In this document: in pieces, positions 52,095-62,064 of the stretch | Layout of the letters: every line of letters starts with the position of its first letter | Numbering within the stretch: position 1 is the first letter of the stretch | NCBI GenBank assembly: GCA_910578285.1 | Contig: CAJTQL010000007.1 | Coordinates: 1 to 64,000 of the forward strand | Direction of reading: 5' to 3' | DNA from: an uncultured Helicobacteraceae bacterium | GTDB lineage: Bacteria > Campylobacterota > Campylobacteria > Campylobacterales > Helicobacteraceae | DNA length: 64,000 bases | Program-made: the position numbers and the translations under genes | The notes under the pieces: model-generated | Told to the model about the DNA's origin: nothing | Database searches by the model: none | The model's input: only the letters and a program-made list of their open reading frames with translations

Positions 52095-52862
52095 ATGGAT
52101 TTAGCGTCAGTCATTGGTATGGTCGCCGTATGGGTGCTGCTTGGGGCAGCGATGTTGCAAGGAGCGGGGATTGGTCCTTATATCGATATTCCGTCTGTTC
52201 TAATTACCTTCGGTGGTTCGATTGCTGCTTTGATGATTTCCTACAAAATGGAACATATCAAAGGATTCGTAAAATTCTTCTTGCTTGCGTTCAAGCCTGC
52301 TCAAGAATTTGATGTTCCTGCGCTTGTCAAAAAATTGGTGGATTACTCCACACAAGCGCGCCGAGACGGAATCCTCTCGCTCGAACAAAGTGCAAACCAA
52401 GAAGAAAATGACTTCTTGCGCAAAGGCTTAGGAATGGCGATTGATGGTGGAGAAGCAGACACAATCCGTGAACTTCTTGAGCTTGATATGGACCAAGCTT
52501 TGGGGCGACATAAAGAAAATGCTGGAATTTTTGCAACTTGGGGTGCGCTATCTGGTGGTTATGGAATGCTTGGGACACTCATTGGGCTTGTGGCGATGCT
52601 TTTGAATATGTCCGACCCAAGCGCGATTGGTCCTGCGATGGCGGTGGCGCTGATTACAACTTTCTATGGTTCCTTGATTGGGAATGTTTTGGGCTCTCCT
52701 ATTAACAATATCCTTATCATTCGCGCTAATGACGAAGCGCTTGTGCAGCAGCTCATCATCGAAGGCATTATGTCGATTCAACGTGGCGACAACCCACGGA
52801 CACTCGAGCAAAAGCTACTTTCATTTTTGCCGCCTTCACAGCGCGTGAGCCAATTTGAATAA
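52095..52862 (+). CDS. motA: Flagellar motor stator protein MotA
   Basis: MotA with MotB forms the proton-driven stator. The 255-residue protein has four transmembrane helices, the cytoplasmic ARRDGILSLE (charged residues that touch the rotor protein FliG) and the GALSGGYGMLGTLIGLV and TTFYGSLIGNVLGSPI helices. Start at 52095 by AGGAGGA; longer frames begin in the promoter. Confidence 0.95.
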   Translation: MDLASVIGMVAVWVLLGAAMLQGAGIGPYIDIPSVLITFGGSIAALMISYKMEHIKGFVKFFLLAFKPAQEFDVPALVKKLVDYSTQARRDGILSLEQSANQEENDFLRKGLGMAIDGGEADTIRELLELDMDQALGRHKENAGIFATWGALSGGYGMLGTLIGLVAMLLNMSDPSAIGPAMAVALITTFYGSLIGNVLGSPINNILIIRANDEALVQQLIIEGIMSIQRGDNPRTLEQKLLSFLPPSQRVSQFE

Positions 52863-52872
52863 GGACACATAA

Positions 52873-53658
52873 ATGGCAAAATGTCCTCCTTGTGATTGCC
52901 CTCAAGTTTTGCCCCCATGGCTTGGGACTTTTGGGGATTTAATGAGTTTGTTGCTCACCTTTTTTATCCTTTTGCTTTCCATGGCATCTTTTGATGCCAA
53001 GCCCCTTACCGAAGCGGAAGGCAGCATGCAAGGAGCTTTGAGCATGTTGCCAGGCGGCGTCAAGACAGAACCGGGCAAAAACCGCACACAAACGCAAGCC
53101 GAGATGATTCCCGAGTCTGAAACAGCTGCCGAAGTCAAGAGGGTTGAGAGTCTTTATGTCGAATTGCAACAAATGCTCCAAGTTTCAGATGGCACATCAG
53201 ACATCACAAGCGATGGAGAAGAGGGCTTCATTATGCGTTTGCCTGCAGGGCTTTTGTTTGAGCCGGGGCAAACGAACATCAAAGACCAAGACGGCATGCA
53301 ATTCATTCGCCGTCTCGCTATGATTGCGCGCAGTTATCCACCCAATATCTACATCGAAGTGCGCGGACATGTCGATAGCGACCCATTGCCGCCAGATTCT
53401 GCATATCATGACAAATGGACACTTTCAGCGATGCGTGCATTGAGTGTTTCGCGAATCATCAAACAACATGGTTTTCCAGCAGAGCGGATTCTCACACTCG
53501 GGCGAGGCGACCAAGAGCCAATGAGCCGCGCGCGCGATGTGCGCAGCAAACTCGAAAATGACCGAGTCGATGTGTATTTCTATCCCAAACGTCTTGATGA
53601 GGGCTTGAGCCCTGAAAAAGCTATTAATAAAAATGTTCTCCAATCTCCTTCGCGCTAG
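52873..53658 (+). CDS. motB: Flagellar motor stator protein MotB
   Basis: The 261-residue protein has a short cytoplasmic start, one transmembrane helix with the proton-binding Asp (LGTFGDLMSLLLTFFILLLS), a plug/linker region and a C-terminal OmpA-type peptidoglycan-binding domain (VRGHVDSDPLPP, HGFPAERILTLGRGDQEP). It follows motA by 10 nt and overlaps fliP by 26 nt. Confidence 0.95.
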   Translation: MAKCPPCDCPQVLPPWLGTFGDLMSLLLTFFILLLSMASFDAKPLTEAEGSMQGALSMLPGGVKTEPGKNRTQTQAEMIPESETAAEVKRVESLYVELQQMLQVSDGTSDITSDGEEGFIMRLPAGLLFEPGQTNIKDQDGMQFIRRLAMIARSYPPNIYIEVRGHVDSDPLPPDSAYHDKWTLSAMRALSVSRIIKQHGFPAERILTLGRGDQEPMSRARDVRSKLENDRVDVYFYPKRLDEGLSPEKAINKNVLQSPSR

Positions 53659-54493
53659 TGCGCTATTATTGCTTTTGGGCATGGTATTTGCCGCACCGGG
53701 CGACCCAATCACAACGCCGCAAGTTCCCCAGCCCGTGCAGCAGATTCAACAAGAAGCACAAACGCGCCGCCAAACGCCGCCACTTGCGCCGATTCGCCCC
53801 ACGCCGCCATCTGTCAATCTGACAATCGGCGCGCCAACAGACCCCGGCGATTTGGTAACACTGCTCAATATTGTTGTTGTTCTCACGCTACTTGTCCTTG
53901 CACCATCGCTTATTTTAGTCATGACAAGTTTTGCACGTATCGTCATTGTTTTCTCATTTTTGCGCACAGCAATGGGAACACAACAATCTCCACCGACACA
54001 GCTTATCGTCTCGCTCGCAATGGTGCTCACATTCTTTATCATGGAACCTGTGGCAAAACAGAGCTACGAACAAGGAATCCGCCCCTATCTCGATAGGCAG
54101 ATTAGCTATGATATTGCCTTTGAGCTTGCTGCAAAGCCTTTTAAGGATTTTATGATTTACAATACGCGTGAAAAAGACATTGGTTTGTTCTATCGAATCC
54201 GCAATATGGAATCGCCTCAAACTGTTGATGACATTCCGATTCTGATTGCTTTGCCCGCATTTATGATTAGCGAAATCAAAACAGCCTTTCAGATTGGATT
54301 CTTGCTCTATCTCCCATTTTTAGCAGTCGATATGGTGATTAGCTCCATTCTTATGGCAATGGGTATGATGATGCTTCCTCCGGTCATGATTTCACTGCCG
54401 TTTAAGATTCTTGTTTTTGTGATGGTTGATGGTTTCAATCTGCTGACAGGAAACCTTGTCGCGAGCTTCAAATACGCTCCCGGAGCGGGCTAA
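53633..54493 (+). CDS. fliP: Flagellar export membrane protein FliP
   Basis: FliP forms the export channel with FliQ and FliR. The 286-residue protein has a signal peptide (MFSNLLRASALLLLLGMVFA), a Gln/Pro-rich spacer, then the family core SLILVMTSFARIVIVFSFLRTAMG and the end LMAMGMMMLPPVMISLPFKI. The start lies inside motB. In H. pylori fliP is also near glmU. FliP here is longer than in E. coli (245) because of the spacer. Confidence 0.94.
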   Translation: MFSNLLRASALLLLLGMVFAAPGDPITTPQVPQPVQQIQQEAQTRRQTPPLAPIRPTPPSVNLTIGAPTDPGDLVTLLNIVVVLTLLVLAPSLILVMTSFARIVIVFSFLRTAMGTQQSPPTQLIVSLAMVLTFFIMEPVAKQSYEQGIRPYLDRQISYDIAFELAAKPFKDFMIYNTREKDIGLFYRIRNMESPQTVDDIPILIALPAFMISEIKTAFQIGFLLYLPFLAVDMVISSILMAMGMMMLPPVMISLPFKILVFVMVDGFNLLTGNLVASFKYAPGAG

Positions 54494-55606
54494 ATGGATT
54501 GCCCCTTGCGTGGAATTTGTGGCGGCTGTTCGTTGCGCTTGCCCTATGAACAACAGCTGATTGACAAGGTGCAGCATTTCCAAAAGAGTTTTGCCGACTT
54601 GCCAAAGCCCTCTGTGTTTGCCTCTCCTCCTTTTGCTTTTCGCGCTCGTGCCGAGTTTCGTGTGGTTTTCGAGAATGGTCGATTATCCTATTGTCTTTCT
54701 GGTCAAGACAAAAGGATAAAGATAAAATCATGTCCAATTCTCTTGCGACCCTTGCAGCAACTCTTTTCTCCACTCATCATGCTGCTTGAGCAAAGCGAGA
54801 TTCTCGCGCACAAACTCTTTGGAATTGAGTTTCTTGCCTCAACGCAAAATGAAGTGCTTATGACATTGCTCTATCATAAAAAGCTCGATGATTTTTGGCT
54901 CGCGTGCGCGCAGAATCTGCTGATTGCACTCTCGCAAAAGTTCGATTCGACCATCTCGCTCATCGGACGTGCGCGCAAACAAAAGATTGTTTTGGGTGCT
55001 TCGTTTGTACATGAAAGCTTTGTTGTCGCAAAACGGCGCTATGACTATCGGCATTACGAAAGCGCCTTCACGCAGCCCAATCCCTTTATGAACACGCAGA
55101 TGTTGGAATGGGCATGCGCCCAAAGCGCGGGTGCGCAGGGTGATTTGCTCGAGCTCTACTGCGGGCTTGGCAATTTCACGATTCCGCTATCACAATATTT
55201 TGAAAAAGTTCTTGCCACAGAAATTGCTAAGATTTCTCTGCGAGCATTGGACGAGAATCTCGTCCTAAATAATGTGAAAAACGCCCAAATTGCACGTCTA
55301 AGCGCCGATGAAATGCGCGATGCGCTAGAGGGCGTGCGTCCATTTGTGCGGCTTGCGCATGTCAATTTGTCATCCTATCGATTCGAGACGCTCTTTGTTG
55401 ACCCGCCGCGCGCAGGGCTTGGCGATTGCGTGCGCTTTGCACAGCGTTTTCCGCGTATTCTCTATGTTTCGTGCAACCCACAAACATTGCGCAAAGACTT
55501 AGAGACGCTCACACAAACACATCGCATTCAATCGCTTGCTGTGTTTGACCAATTCCCCTACACTCGACATCTTGAGAGTGCCATTTTGCTCTCAAAATGT
55601 GCCTAG
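54494..55606 (+). CDS. trmA: tRNA (uracil-5-)-methyltransferase TrmA
   Basis: TrmA makes T54 in the T-loop of tRNAs. The 370-residue protein has an N-terminal Cys motif (CPLRGICGGCSL), the SAM site LLELYCGLGNFTIPLS, the motif TLFVDPPRAGLGD and the catalytic Cys in RILYVSCNPQTLRKD. The N-terminal cluster also occurs in RlmC/D, so RumA-type 23S rRNA methylation is a close alternative. Starts right after the fliP stop. Confidence 0.85.
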   Translation: MDCPLRGICGGCSLRLPYEQQLIDKVQHFQKSFADLPKPSVFASPPFAFRARAEFRVVFENGRLSYCLSGQDKRIKIKSCPILLRPLQQLFSPLIMLLEQSEILAHKLFGIEFLASTQNEVLMTLLYHKKLDDFWLACAQNLLIALSQKFDSTISLIGRARKQKIVLGASFVHESFVVAKRRYDYRHYESAFTQPNPFMNTQMLEWACAQSAGAQGDLLELYCGLGNFTIPLSQYFEKVLATEIAKISLRALDENLVLNNVKNAQIARLSADEMRDALEGVRPFVRLAHVNLSSYRFETLFVDPPRAGLGDCVRFAQRFPRILYVSCNPQTLRKDLETLTQTHRIQSLAVFDQFPYTRHLESAILLSKCA

Positions 55607-55615
55607 GCTGTTTTT

Positions 55616-57451
55616 ATGTTTCAGGCGCTTGCTATCAAATATCGCCCTAAAACCTTTAGTGAACTCATTGGGCAAGATGCCATCTCGCAAACTCTCTCTC
55701 TCGCGCTCGACTCGGGACGTTTGGGGCATGCCTATTTATTTTCTGGGCTTCGTGGGAGCGGCAAAACATCGAGCGCAAGAATCTTTGCCAAATCGCTCAA
55801 TTGCGACAAAGGACCCACAAGCACGCCATGCGGAGAATGCGAAAATTGCCGTGCCGCAGCGAGTGGCAGGCATTTAGACATCATCGAAATGGACGCAGCA
55901 AGCAATCGCAAGATTGATGATATTCGCGATTTGATTGAACAAACGCGGTATGCACCGGCAATGGGACGATATAAGGTTTTTATCATCGATGAAGTACATA
56001 TGCTGACAAAAGAATCCTATAATGCACTGCTCAAAACGCTCGAAGAGCCACCAAATTATGTCAAATTTATTCTCGCGACAACCGATGTTTTCAATATCCC
56101 ACCAACGATTCTAAGCCGCACACAACATTTCCGATTCAAAAAGATTCCGCAAAAGATTGTCGTGGCACATCTTGAGACGATTCTATCAAAAGAAAACATC
56201 GAGGGCGACACACAGGCGCTCGAGATGATTGCGCGCAGCGGGAATGGCAGCTTGCGTGATGCGCTCACGCTTCTTGACCAAGCGATTATCTATTCCAAAG
56301 GACATCTGAACGCAACCCTTGTCGCACAAATGCTTGGAATCCTCGACCCAGAAATTTTGCAACATTTCTTCGATGCGCTCATTCGCGGTGAACGCGATGA
56401 GGTATTTGGAATCCTCGAAATGCTCGAGGGCTATGAGTGCGAAATGGTGCTTGAAGAAATGGGGCTTTATCTCAAAGATGTACTCAAAGACCCCAATGCT
56501 CCTCTTTCGTTGCCCTTACTTGACCGATTCTTTCGCATTCTGACCGATAGCACGCAACTCTTGTTTTTGAACGCTAACAATAGCTTCGTGCTCACGCTCA
56601 CGGCGCTTAAAATGCTCGAGGCATTCAAGATTGCAAGCCTTGATGAGCAGATTGCCAAGCTCGAAAACGAGCTGCTCTCGGGTAGTGTGCCCGCCGCGCC
56701 CATGCCCGCGCTCCCTCTCGCTGCGCCTGCGCCCCCTGCTGTTGCGGAATCTGCCGCGCCCGATTCTGCGGGCGGCGCGTTTGCGCGCGAGCTCTTCGCC
56801 GAGCTTGTGCAAAAAATCTATGCGCGAAGCTTCGAGCTTGGGCAGTGCTTCGAGACGCATATCACGTTTGTGTCGTTTGAAAATAATGAGCTTTGTTGGC
56901 GCTCGAGCGCCTCTGGCGCGTGCAAAGAGAGGCTGCGGCTCGCGTATAGCTTCATTCGCATGTGTGTCGAAGAAGTCTATGGCGTTGGGACAAAGATTGT
57001 TCCGCAAAAAGTGGGCGCGGGAGCGGAAACTGCGCCAAAAACCGCCGATTCTATGCCCGCAACGTCTCCTGCGCCGATTCCGCCCGCCGATTCCGCGCCA
57101 AGCGCGCCCGACATTTCGCCCGCGCCCGCATTGAGCGCGCCTATGCCCACCGATTCTGCGCCCACAGAATCGCAACCCATTGCTGCGCCTGTCGATTCCG
57201 CGCCTCGTGAACTCGCCGCGCCCGCGCCCACAGATTCCATGCCAACGCATGAAGAAGCCACAGAATCTGCTGCGCAATCTGCCACAGAAACTGCGCCCGC
57301 GAGCGCTGCCGATTCCGCGTCTTCCGCGCCCGCGCCAAAGCCAAGCGCGCCCCCGACCTTTGAGCAGCTCAAAGAGGAATTTCCGATTCTTGGCAAGGTC
57401 AATGAGCTGTTGGGAATCAAGCATATCGATGTTTCCGATGTGAAGCAATGA
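55616..57451 (+). CDS. dnaX: DNA polymerase III subunit DnaX (tau/gamma)
   Basis: The clamp-loader ATPase of 611 residues has Walker A GLRGSGKTSSARIFAKSLNC, the zinc CxxC set (CDKGPTSTPCGECENC), Walker B FIIDEVHMLT and sensor ATTDVFNIPPTILSR. The C-terminal half (about 370-585) is a low-complexity Pro/Ala/Ser/Asp linker built from DSAP-like units, with a high-G+C sequence. I saw no clear A-rich slip site for a gamma form. Confidence 0.95.
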   Translation: MFQALAIKYRPKTFSELIGQDAISQTLSLALDSGRLGHAYLFSGLRGSGKTSSARIFAKSLNCDKGPTSTPCGECENCRAAASGRHLDIIEMDAASNRKIDDIRDLIEQTRYAPAMGRYKVFIIDEVHMLTKESYNALLKTLEEPPNYVKFILATTDVFNIPPTILSRTQHFRFKKIPQKIVVAHLETILSKENIEGDTQALEMIARSGNGSLRDALTLLDQAIIYSKGHLNATLVAQMLGILDPEILQHFFDALIRGERDEVFGILEMLEGYECEMVLEEMGLYLKDVLKDPNAPLSLPLLDRFFRILTDSTQLLFLNANNSFVLTLTALKMLEAFKIASLDEQIAKLENELLSGSVPAAPMPALPLAAPAPPAVAESAAPDSAGGAFARELFAELVQKIYARSFELGQCFETHITFVSFENNELCWRSSASGACKERLRLAYSFIRMCVEEVYGVGTKIVPQKVGAGAETAPKTADSMPATSPAPIPPADSAPSAPDISPAPALSAPMPTDSAPTESQPIAAPVDSAPRELAAPAPTDSMPTHEEATESAAQSATETAPASAADSASSAPAPKPSAPPTFEQLKEEFPILGKVNELLGIKHIDVSDVKQ

Positions 57452-57885
57452 ACGCGACCGAATATGTCTTGAGCCTCGATGAGCTCTTTGCGCCAAATGC
57501 ACTCTTTGCTGCCATTGATTCGTTTCGTGAGTCTGGCGGGCATCTTGTGATTCTTTGCGGTATGCTTGCTAGCGGCAAAACAACATTGGTGCAAGCCTAT
57601 GCTGCACAGCGCGGAATCTCGGACGTTTCTTCGCCTACATTCAGCCTTGCTCAATGCTATGCGGAGGATTTGTGGCATTATGATCTTTATCGCTACTCAA
57701 CAGAACAAGCGCTTGCACTCGGAATCCTCGACCTCATCAGCATCGATGGCTTGCATTTTGTCGAATGGGGAGAAAACTTAGGGGAAATTTGTAGGAAACT
57801 CGGTATAATGCCATTATTAAATATTGAGATAATGGAAGCAGCGGCAAACAGGCGCAAATATAGGATTTCGATATGCACATGCTAA
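57448..57885 (+). CDS. tsaE: tRNA threonylcarbamoyladenosine ATPase TsaE
   Basis: TsaE works with TsaB/TsaD to make t6A37 in tRNAs. The 145-residue P-loop protein has ILCGMLASGKTTLVQAYA, the SSPTFSLAQCY motif, the Walker B-like HYDLYRYS and the late FVEWGENLG. ATGA overlap with dnaX and overlap with lptB at the end, so it is in the dnaX-to-rpoN group. Confidence 0.92.
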   Translation: MNATEYVLSLDELFAPNALFAAIDSFRESGGHLVILCGMLASGKTTLVQAYAAQRGISDVSSPTFSLAQCYAEDLWHYDLYRYSTEQALALGILDLISIDGLHFVEWGENLGEICRKLGIMPLLNIEIMEAAANRRKYRISICTC

Positions 57886-58592
57886 GGGCTTTGCGCGTCA
57901 GCAAGCAAATCAAAAAAACTCCCATCATCAAAGACATTAGCCTTGAAGTCAAAAGCGGTGAGGTGGTCGGGCTTTTGGGACCAAATGGCGCGGGCAAAAC
58001 AACGACTTTCTATATTCTTTGCGGAATCTTGCGTGCAAGCAGCGGCGAGATTTTTTTTGACGAGAACGAGATTTCACGTCTGCCCCTGCATGCACGTGCA
58101 CTTTATGGAATCGGATATCTCCCACAAGAGTCGAGCGTTTTTAAAGAGCTAAGCGTTGAAGAAAATCTCATGATAGCTGCCGAGATTGCGCTTGCACCCA
58201 AAGAGAGGCAAGAAAGAATCGAAGAGCTTCTAGACGCATTCAACATCGAGCCAATTCGCATGCGCAAAGGCATTAGCCTAAGCGGCGGTGAGCGGCGGCG
58301 CGTTGAGATTGCGCGTGCGCTTGTCAAAAAACCCAAATTTATCCTGCTCGATGAGCCCTTTGCTGGTGTTGACCCGCTTGCTGTGGGAGATATTCAGCAG
58401 ATTATCGAACAGCTCGTGAGCCTTCGAATCGGCGTATTGATTACCGACCATAATGTCCGCGAAACTCTTGGTGTCTGCCACCGCGCGTATGTGATTAAAG
58501 CGGGCACGCTGCTAGCAGAGGGCAGCAGTGATGAGATTGGCAATAACGAGCTTGTGCGCAAACATTATCTAGGGGAGAGTTTTCGGCTATGA
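57873..58592 (+). CDS. lptB: LPS export ABC ATPase LptB
   Basis: LptB powers lipopolysaccharide extraction from the inner membrane with LptFG. The 239-residue protein has Walker A LGPNGAGKTTTFYIL, signature LSGGERRRVEIARAL, Walker B FILLDEPFAGVDPLAV and the His switch TDHNVRETL. The VDPLAVGDIQQII segment is typical of LptB. It lies between tsaE and rpoN, as in H. pylori (HP0715). Confidence 0.95.
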   Translation: MHMLRALRVSKQIKKTPIIKDISLEVKSGEVVGLLGPNGAGKTTTFYILCGILRASSGEIFFDENEISRLPLHARALYGIGYLPQESSVFKELSVEENLMIAAEIALAPKERQERIEELLDAFNIEPIRMRKGISLSGGERRRVEIARALVKKPKFILLDEPFAGVDPLAVGDIQQIIEQLVSLRIGVLITDHNVRETLGVCHRAYVIKAGTLLAEGSSDEIGNNELVRKHYLGESFRL

Positions 58593-59857
58593 AACTACGA
58601 ACCAATATTGCGCTTGCAAACAAAATCAAGCTTTCTGCCACGCTCCAAAGCTGGTTGCCCATTCTTCAAAGTCCGCTTGATGACCTAGAAAGCACACTCA
58701 ACCATATCGCTGCTGATAATCCTTGTATGCGTGTTGACAATCCGCGCGAGCAGACGCTCAACGCGCGGAGCAAGAAAAATAACAGAGCAAACAGCAGCAC
58801 TACAGGTGTCAATGACGCGATTGAACGTTTTTGTATCGCCAAGCAGAGTCTTTATGAAACGTTGCTTGACCAACTTTGCCCCCCGCTTTTTCCCACACCA
58901 CGTTCGGTGAGGATTGCGGAGGAGATTATCGAGAATCTTGATGAATGTGGTTATTTTGAGGGTGATATGCAGCAAATTGCCGAGCAACTCAATGTGAGTG
59001 TGGAGGAATGCGAGCGCGTGCGCGCGCGCTTTGCATATCTCGAGCCCACTGGAATTGGCGCGGTTGATGTGTTCGAATCGTTTGTGTTTCAGCTCGAGGC
59101 AGCGGATTGTAGCAGCGAAGTCTATGATCTCTGCCTTGAGATTATGAAAGATCTCGAGCGGCATGCGAAGTTTAAGAAAAATCGACATTATGAAGCCGCG
59201 ATGAAGGTGATTCAGACATTCAAGAATCCACCTGCAATCGATTATTTTGAAGAAGTGCGTGCGGTTGTGCCCGAGATTTTTGTCATCGAAGAAGGAGGCG
59301 AAATTGAGGTGCGAATCAATGATGAGCAATATCCACTCGTGATTATTGAAAATGAAAAAATTGCAAAGAAGGAAACCTATCTGCGCAACAAAGTCAAAGA
59401 AGCGAAAGATTTAATCGATGCTTTAGAAATGCGTAAGGCAACACTTTATAAAATTGGGCTAATGATTGTCGAGTATCAATATGATTTTTTCAAAGGCGGT
59501 GAGATTCGCCCGATGAAGCTTAAAGACCTTGCAGATGAGTTCAACCATGCACCCTCAACGATTTCTCGGGCGATTTCTGGCAAATATCTTGAATGCAATC
59601 GAGGGATTTTTTCGCTCAAAAGCTTTTTTGCAACAGCCATTGACGAGGACACATCAAATGCCGCTATCAAAGATTATATCGCTGACCTTGTCAAAAACGA
59701 GGAGCGCAAGCGCCCGCTTAGCGATAATAAGCTTTTGCAAATTGTCGAGGACAAATTTGGCGTCAAGGTTGTGCGCCGCACAATTACGAAATACCGCAAG
59801 CAATTGAATATTGCTAGCTCAAGCGAAAGGAAAAAATTGTATGAAATTTCTTGCTAA
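58589..59857 (+). CDS. rpoN: RNA polymerase sigma-54 factor RpoN
   Basis: Sigma-54 drives flagellar middle genes in Helicobacter. The 422-residue protein has an N-terminal Leu-rich activator-interacting region (ANKIKLSATLQSWLPILQSP), the core-binding part, an HTH near 310-345 and the RpoN box RRTITKYRKQ near residue 410. ATGA overlap with lptB; the next gene starts in its 3' end. Confidence 0.96.
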   Translation: MKLRTNIALANKIKLSATLQSWLPILQSPLDDLESTLNHIAADNPCMRVDNPREQTLNARSKKNNRANSSTTGVNDAIERFCIAKQSLYETLLDQLCPPLFPTPRSVRIAEEIIENLDECGYFEGDMQQIAEQLNVSVEECERVRARFAYLEPTGIGAVDVFESFVFQLEAADCSSEVYDLCLEIMKDLERHAKFKKNRHYEAAMKVIQTFKNPPAIDYFEEVRAVVPEIFVIEEGGEIEVRINDEQYPLVIIENEKIAKKETYLRNKVKEAKDLIDALEMRKATLYKIGLMIVEYQYDFFKGGEIRPMKLKDLADEFNHAPSTISRAISGKYLECNRGIFSLKSFFATAIDEDTSNAAIKDYIADLVKNEERKRPLSDNKLLQIVEDKFGVKVVRRTITKYRKQLNIASSSERKKLYEISC

Positions 59858-60974
59858 TGCTTTTATGGTGGCACTATTATGGGTCGGTTGTGCTTGGTCG
59901 CCTGACCCGCAGCCAAGTCAGACACAGATTCCGCTTTCTCCTCCAGAGGGCGAGATAGGGCAGCAACAAGAGCAGCTGCGGCTCACTCCCCCGCCTGCTC
60001 CTCAAGTGGCAAATGCCACAGGCTATACGCGCACAGACCAGCCTGTTTCTGCACCATATCGCAATTATTTGGGCTATATCCCCACGCTTATCACGATTGA
60101 TTATGGGCTCACCCAAAACAGCTACAATCGCTATGCACCTGTTGTGGAATCTTATGCGCGTATGAGCGTGGACACTTTCAATCGTGATTTTCCCTCGCTG
60201 CTTGCCGAGAAGGGTTTGCAGATTGTGCAATATTTTCCGAGTTATCCCATTAGTGTCCCTGATTCTAACGCATTGCCTGCCGTGTTCTATTCGCGTGTGT
60301 ATATCACAGTCAAAGAATTTCAGGGTACGCAGCTCAACCTCACGCCCGAACAGATGGAAGAGATAAAACAGGCAAACGCAGAGGCGCAAAAGCGCGCACG
60401 CAATGCCCAACGTAATGCAAACAGGAGATACAATGAAGATGGCGAAGATTCGGTTGTTGGTGCTGCAAGCGGCCTAGCAAGCGCACAACCTGAAACTAAT
60501 GAAAGCGAGATTGAACAAATGGCGCGCCGACTTGCAGAGACTTCTGACCCATTGCTTGCGCAGAATAATGTTACACCAAGCGGCGGGGCAGGGCGCACAC
60601 AAGCCCCAAGCACACGACAGAATGCGTCTCAAAAGCAGCCACCACCACCCAATCCATGGGAAGGAATCGACCTCCCGCCTCCAACACCTAAGGCGATGAT
60701 TATTTCGATTCGTGGCGAGATTCTCTTGCTTGAGCCCGGCAGCGGCGAGGTGCTATGGGCAGCGGCGAGTTTGTGGCGCGAAAGCGTGATTGACTTGCAA
60801 CAAGGTGAGTTTGATAAAGCCGTGCAGAGTTATATCTATCACCATTCGCAAGGCATGCGCGATGAATTATTGCAGCAACTCCAAGCAGCATCACCTGTCG
60901 TTTTGGCGAGCATGATTGATGAAATACGGCTTATGAAAGGTTTGCCTGTCTATCCTGATGCGCCTGTGTGGTAA
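59841..60974 (+). CDS. Envelope lipoprotein-like protein, possibly HpaA family
   Basis: The 377-residue product begins MKFLANAFMVALLWVGC, a lipoprotein signal with a GC end. The mature part has a Pro/Gln-rich N-terminal stretch, a folded segment from about 75 to 170, a Gln/Arg/Asn-rich spacer, and a C-terminal part with ISIRGEILLLEPGSGEVLW. That last motif resembles the ILEP.SGE stretch of HpaA-like adhesin lipoproteins, a weak likeness from memory. Start at 59841, overlapping the rpoN 3' end by 17 nt (AAAGGAAAA ahead). Confidence 0.55.
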   Translation: MKFLANAFMVALLWVGCAWSPDPQPSQTQIPLSPPEGEIGQQQEQLRLTPPPAPQVANATGYTRTDQPVSAPYRNYLGYIPTLITIDYGLTQNSYNRYAPVVESYARMSVDTFNRDFPSLLAEKGLQIVQYFPSYPISVPDSNALPAVFYSRVYITVKEFQGTQLNLTPEQMEEIKQANAEAQKRARNAQRNANRRYNEDGEDSVVGAASGLASAQPETNESEIEQMARRLAETSDPLLAQNNVTPSGGAGRTQAPSTRQNASQKQPPPPNPWEGIDLPPPTPKAMIISIRGEILLLEPGSGEVLWAAASLWRESVIDLQQGEFDKAVQSYIYHHSQGMRDELLQQLQAASPVVLASMIDEIRLMKGLPVYPDAPVW

Positions 60975-60993
60975 GCCATATTAGGTATTTGCA

Positions 60994-62064
60994 ATGTTTG
61001 CGTATCTTTGCAAACGGCTTGCATTGTTATTGCCCACATTGCTTGCCATTATTACATTAAACTTTTTCATTATCCAAGCAGCGCCCGGTGGTCCAGTGGA
61101 ACGCATGCTTGCCCAGCTCGAGAATCTTAACGTGGCGGATTCCAAAGGCGGGTTTGGCGCAGGGGGTGAGATTAGCACAACCATGCAAGGCTACAAAAAC
61201 ACGGCAATTACCGAGCAAATGCGTGAGCAGATTCAAAAGCTCTATGGATTCGACAAGCCGATTTTGGAACGTTATCTGTCGATGATTGCGTCTTATCTCA
61301 CCTTCGAGTTTGGCGAGAGTTATTACAAGCAGCAACAGGTGTGGAAACTTATCATTGAGCGACTTCCTGTATCGATTTCGCTTGGGCTGTGGAGCACGCT
61401 TTTGATTTATCTCATCTCCATTCCGCTTGGAATCAAAAAGGCTGTGGCGCATGGTTCGCGTTTTGATGCTTGGAGCAGCCTCGTGATTATTGTTTGCCAC
61501 GCGATTCCAACGTTTCTTATCGCGATTTTGTTTATCGTGCTTTTTGCGGGCGGAAGCTTTTTTGAACTCTTTCCGCTCAAAGGTTTGAGTAGCGACTATG
61601 CGCACAATCTCGGATTCTTTGAGCGCGCACTTGATTATCTATGGCATATCACTCTGCCTGTGCTCTCGCTCACGCTTGGCGGTTTTGCTGCGCTCACGCT
61701 TTTGTGCAAAAACTCATTTCTCGAAGAAATCCACAAACAATACACCATCACCGCTGCAATCAAGGGCGCAACGCATGCGCGCATTCTCTATGGGCATGTG
61801 TTTCGTAACGCAATGCTTATCGTCATTGCAGGCTTTCCGTCAGCTTTTGTCGGAATCTTTTTGAGCGGTTCACTGCTGATTGAAATCATCTTTTCTCTCG
61901 AAGGTTTGGGGCTTTTGGGCTACGAATCTGCGCTCAATCGTGATTATCCTGTGGTGTTTGGGACACTCTATATCTTCACGCTCATTGGGCTTTTGACAAC
62001 ACTCGTGAGCGATTTGTGCTATCGACTCATCGACCCTCGAATCGATTTTGAGGCGCGCACATGA
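60994..62064 (+). CDS. YejB-like oligopeptide ABC permease
   Basis: The 356-residue inner-membrane permease has the DppB/YejB start LALLLPTLLAIITLNFFIIQAAPGGP and the late EAA loop (FRNAMLIVIAGFPSAFVGIF). The VERMLAQLEN and the extra periplasmic insert (about 45-90) are typical of YejB. With YejE, YejF and YejA it forms a peptide importer in other proteobacteria. No binding protein or ATPase gene adjoins it here. Confidence 0.85.
   Translation: MFAYLCKRLALLLPTLLAIITLNFFIIQAAPGGPVERMLAQLENLNVADSKGGFGAGGEISTTMQGYKNTAITEQMREQIQKLYGFDKPILERYLSMIASYLTFEFGESYYKQQQVWKLIIERLPVSISLGLWSTLLIYLISIPLGIKKAVAHGSRFDAWSSLVIIVCHAIPTFLIAILFIVLFAGGSFFELFPLKGLSSDYAHNLGFFERALDYLWHITLPVLSLTLGGFAALTLLCKNSFLEEIHKQYTITAAIKGATHARILYGHVFRNAMLIVIAGFPSAFVGIFLSGSLLIEIIFSLEGLGLLGYESALNRDYPVVFGTLYIFTLIGLLTTLVSDLCYRLIDPRIDFEART

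Noticed and set aside
55616..57451. Programmed frameshift in dnaX giving a gamma form
   Set aside because: No A-AAA-AAG slip site with a following stem was found; short A-runs at about 56145, 56810 and 57005 do not fit.
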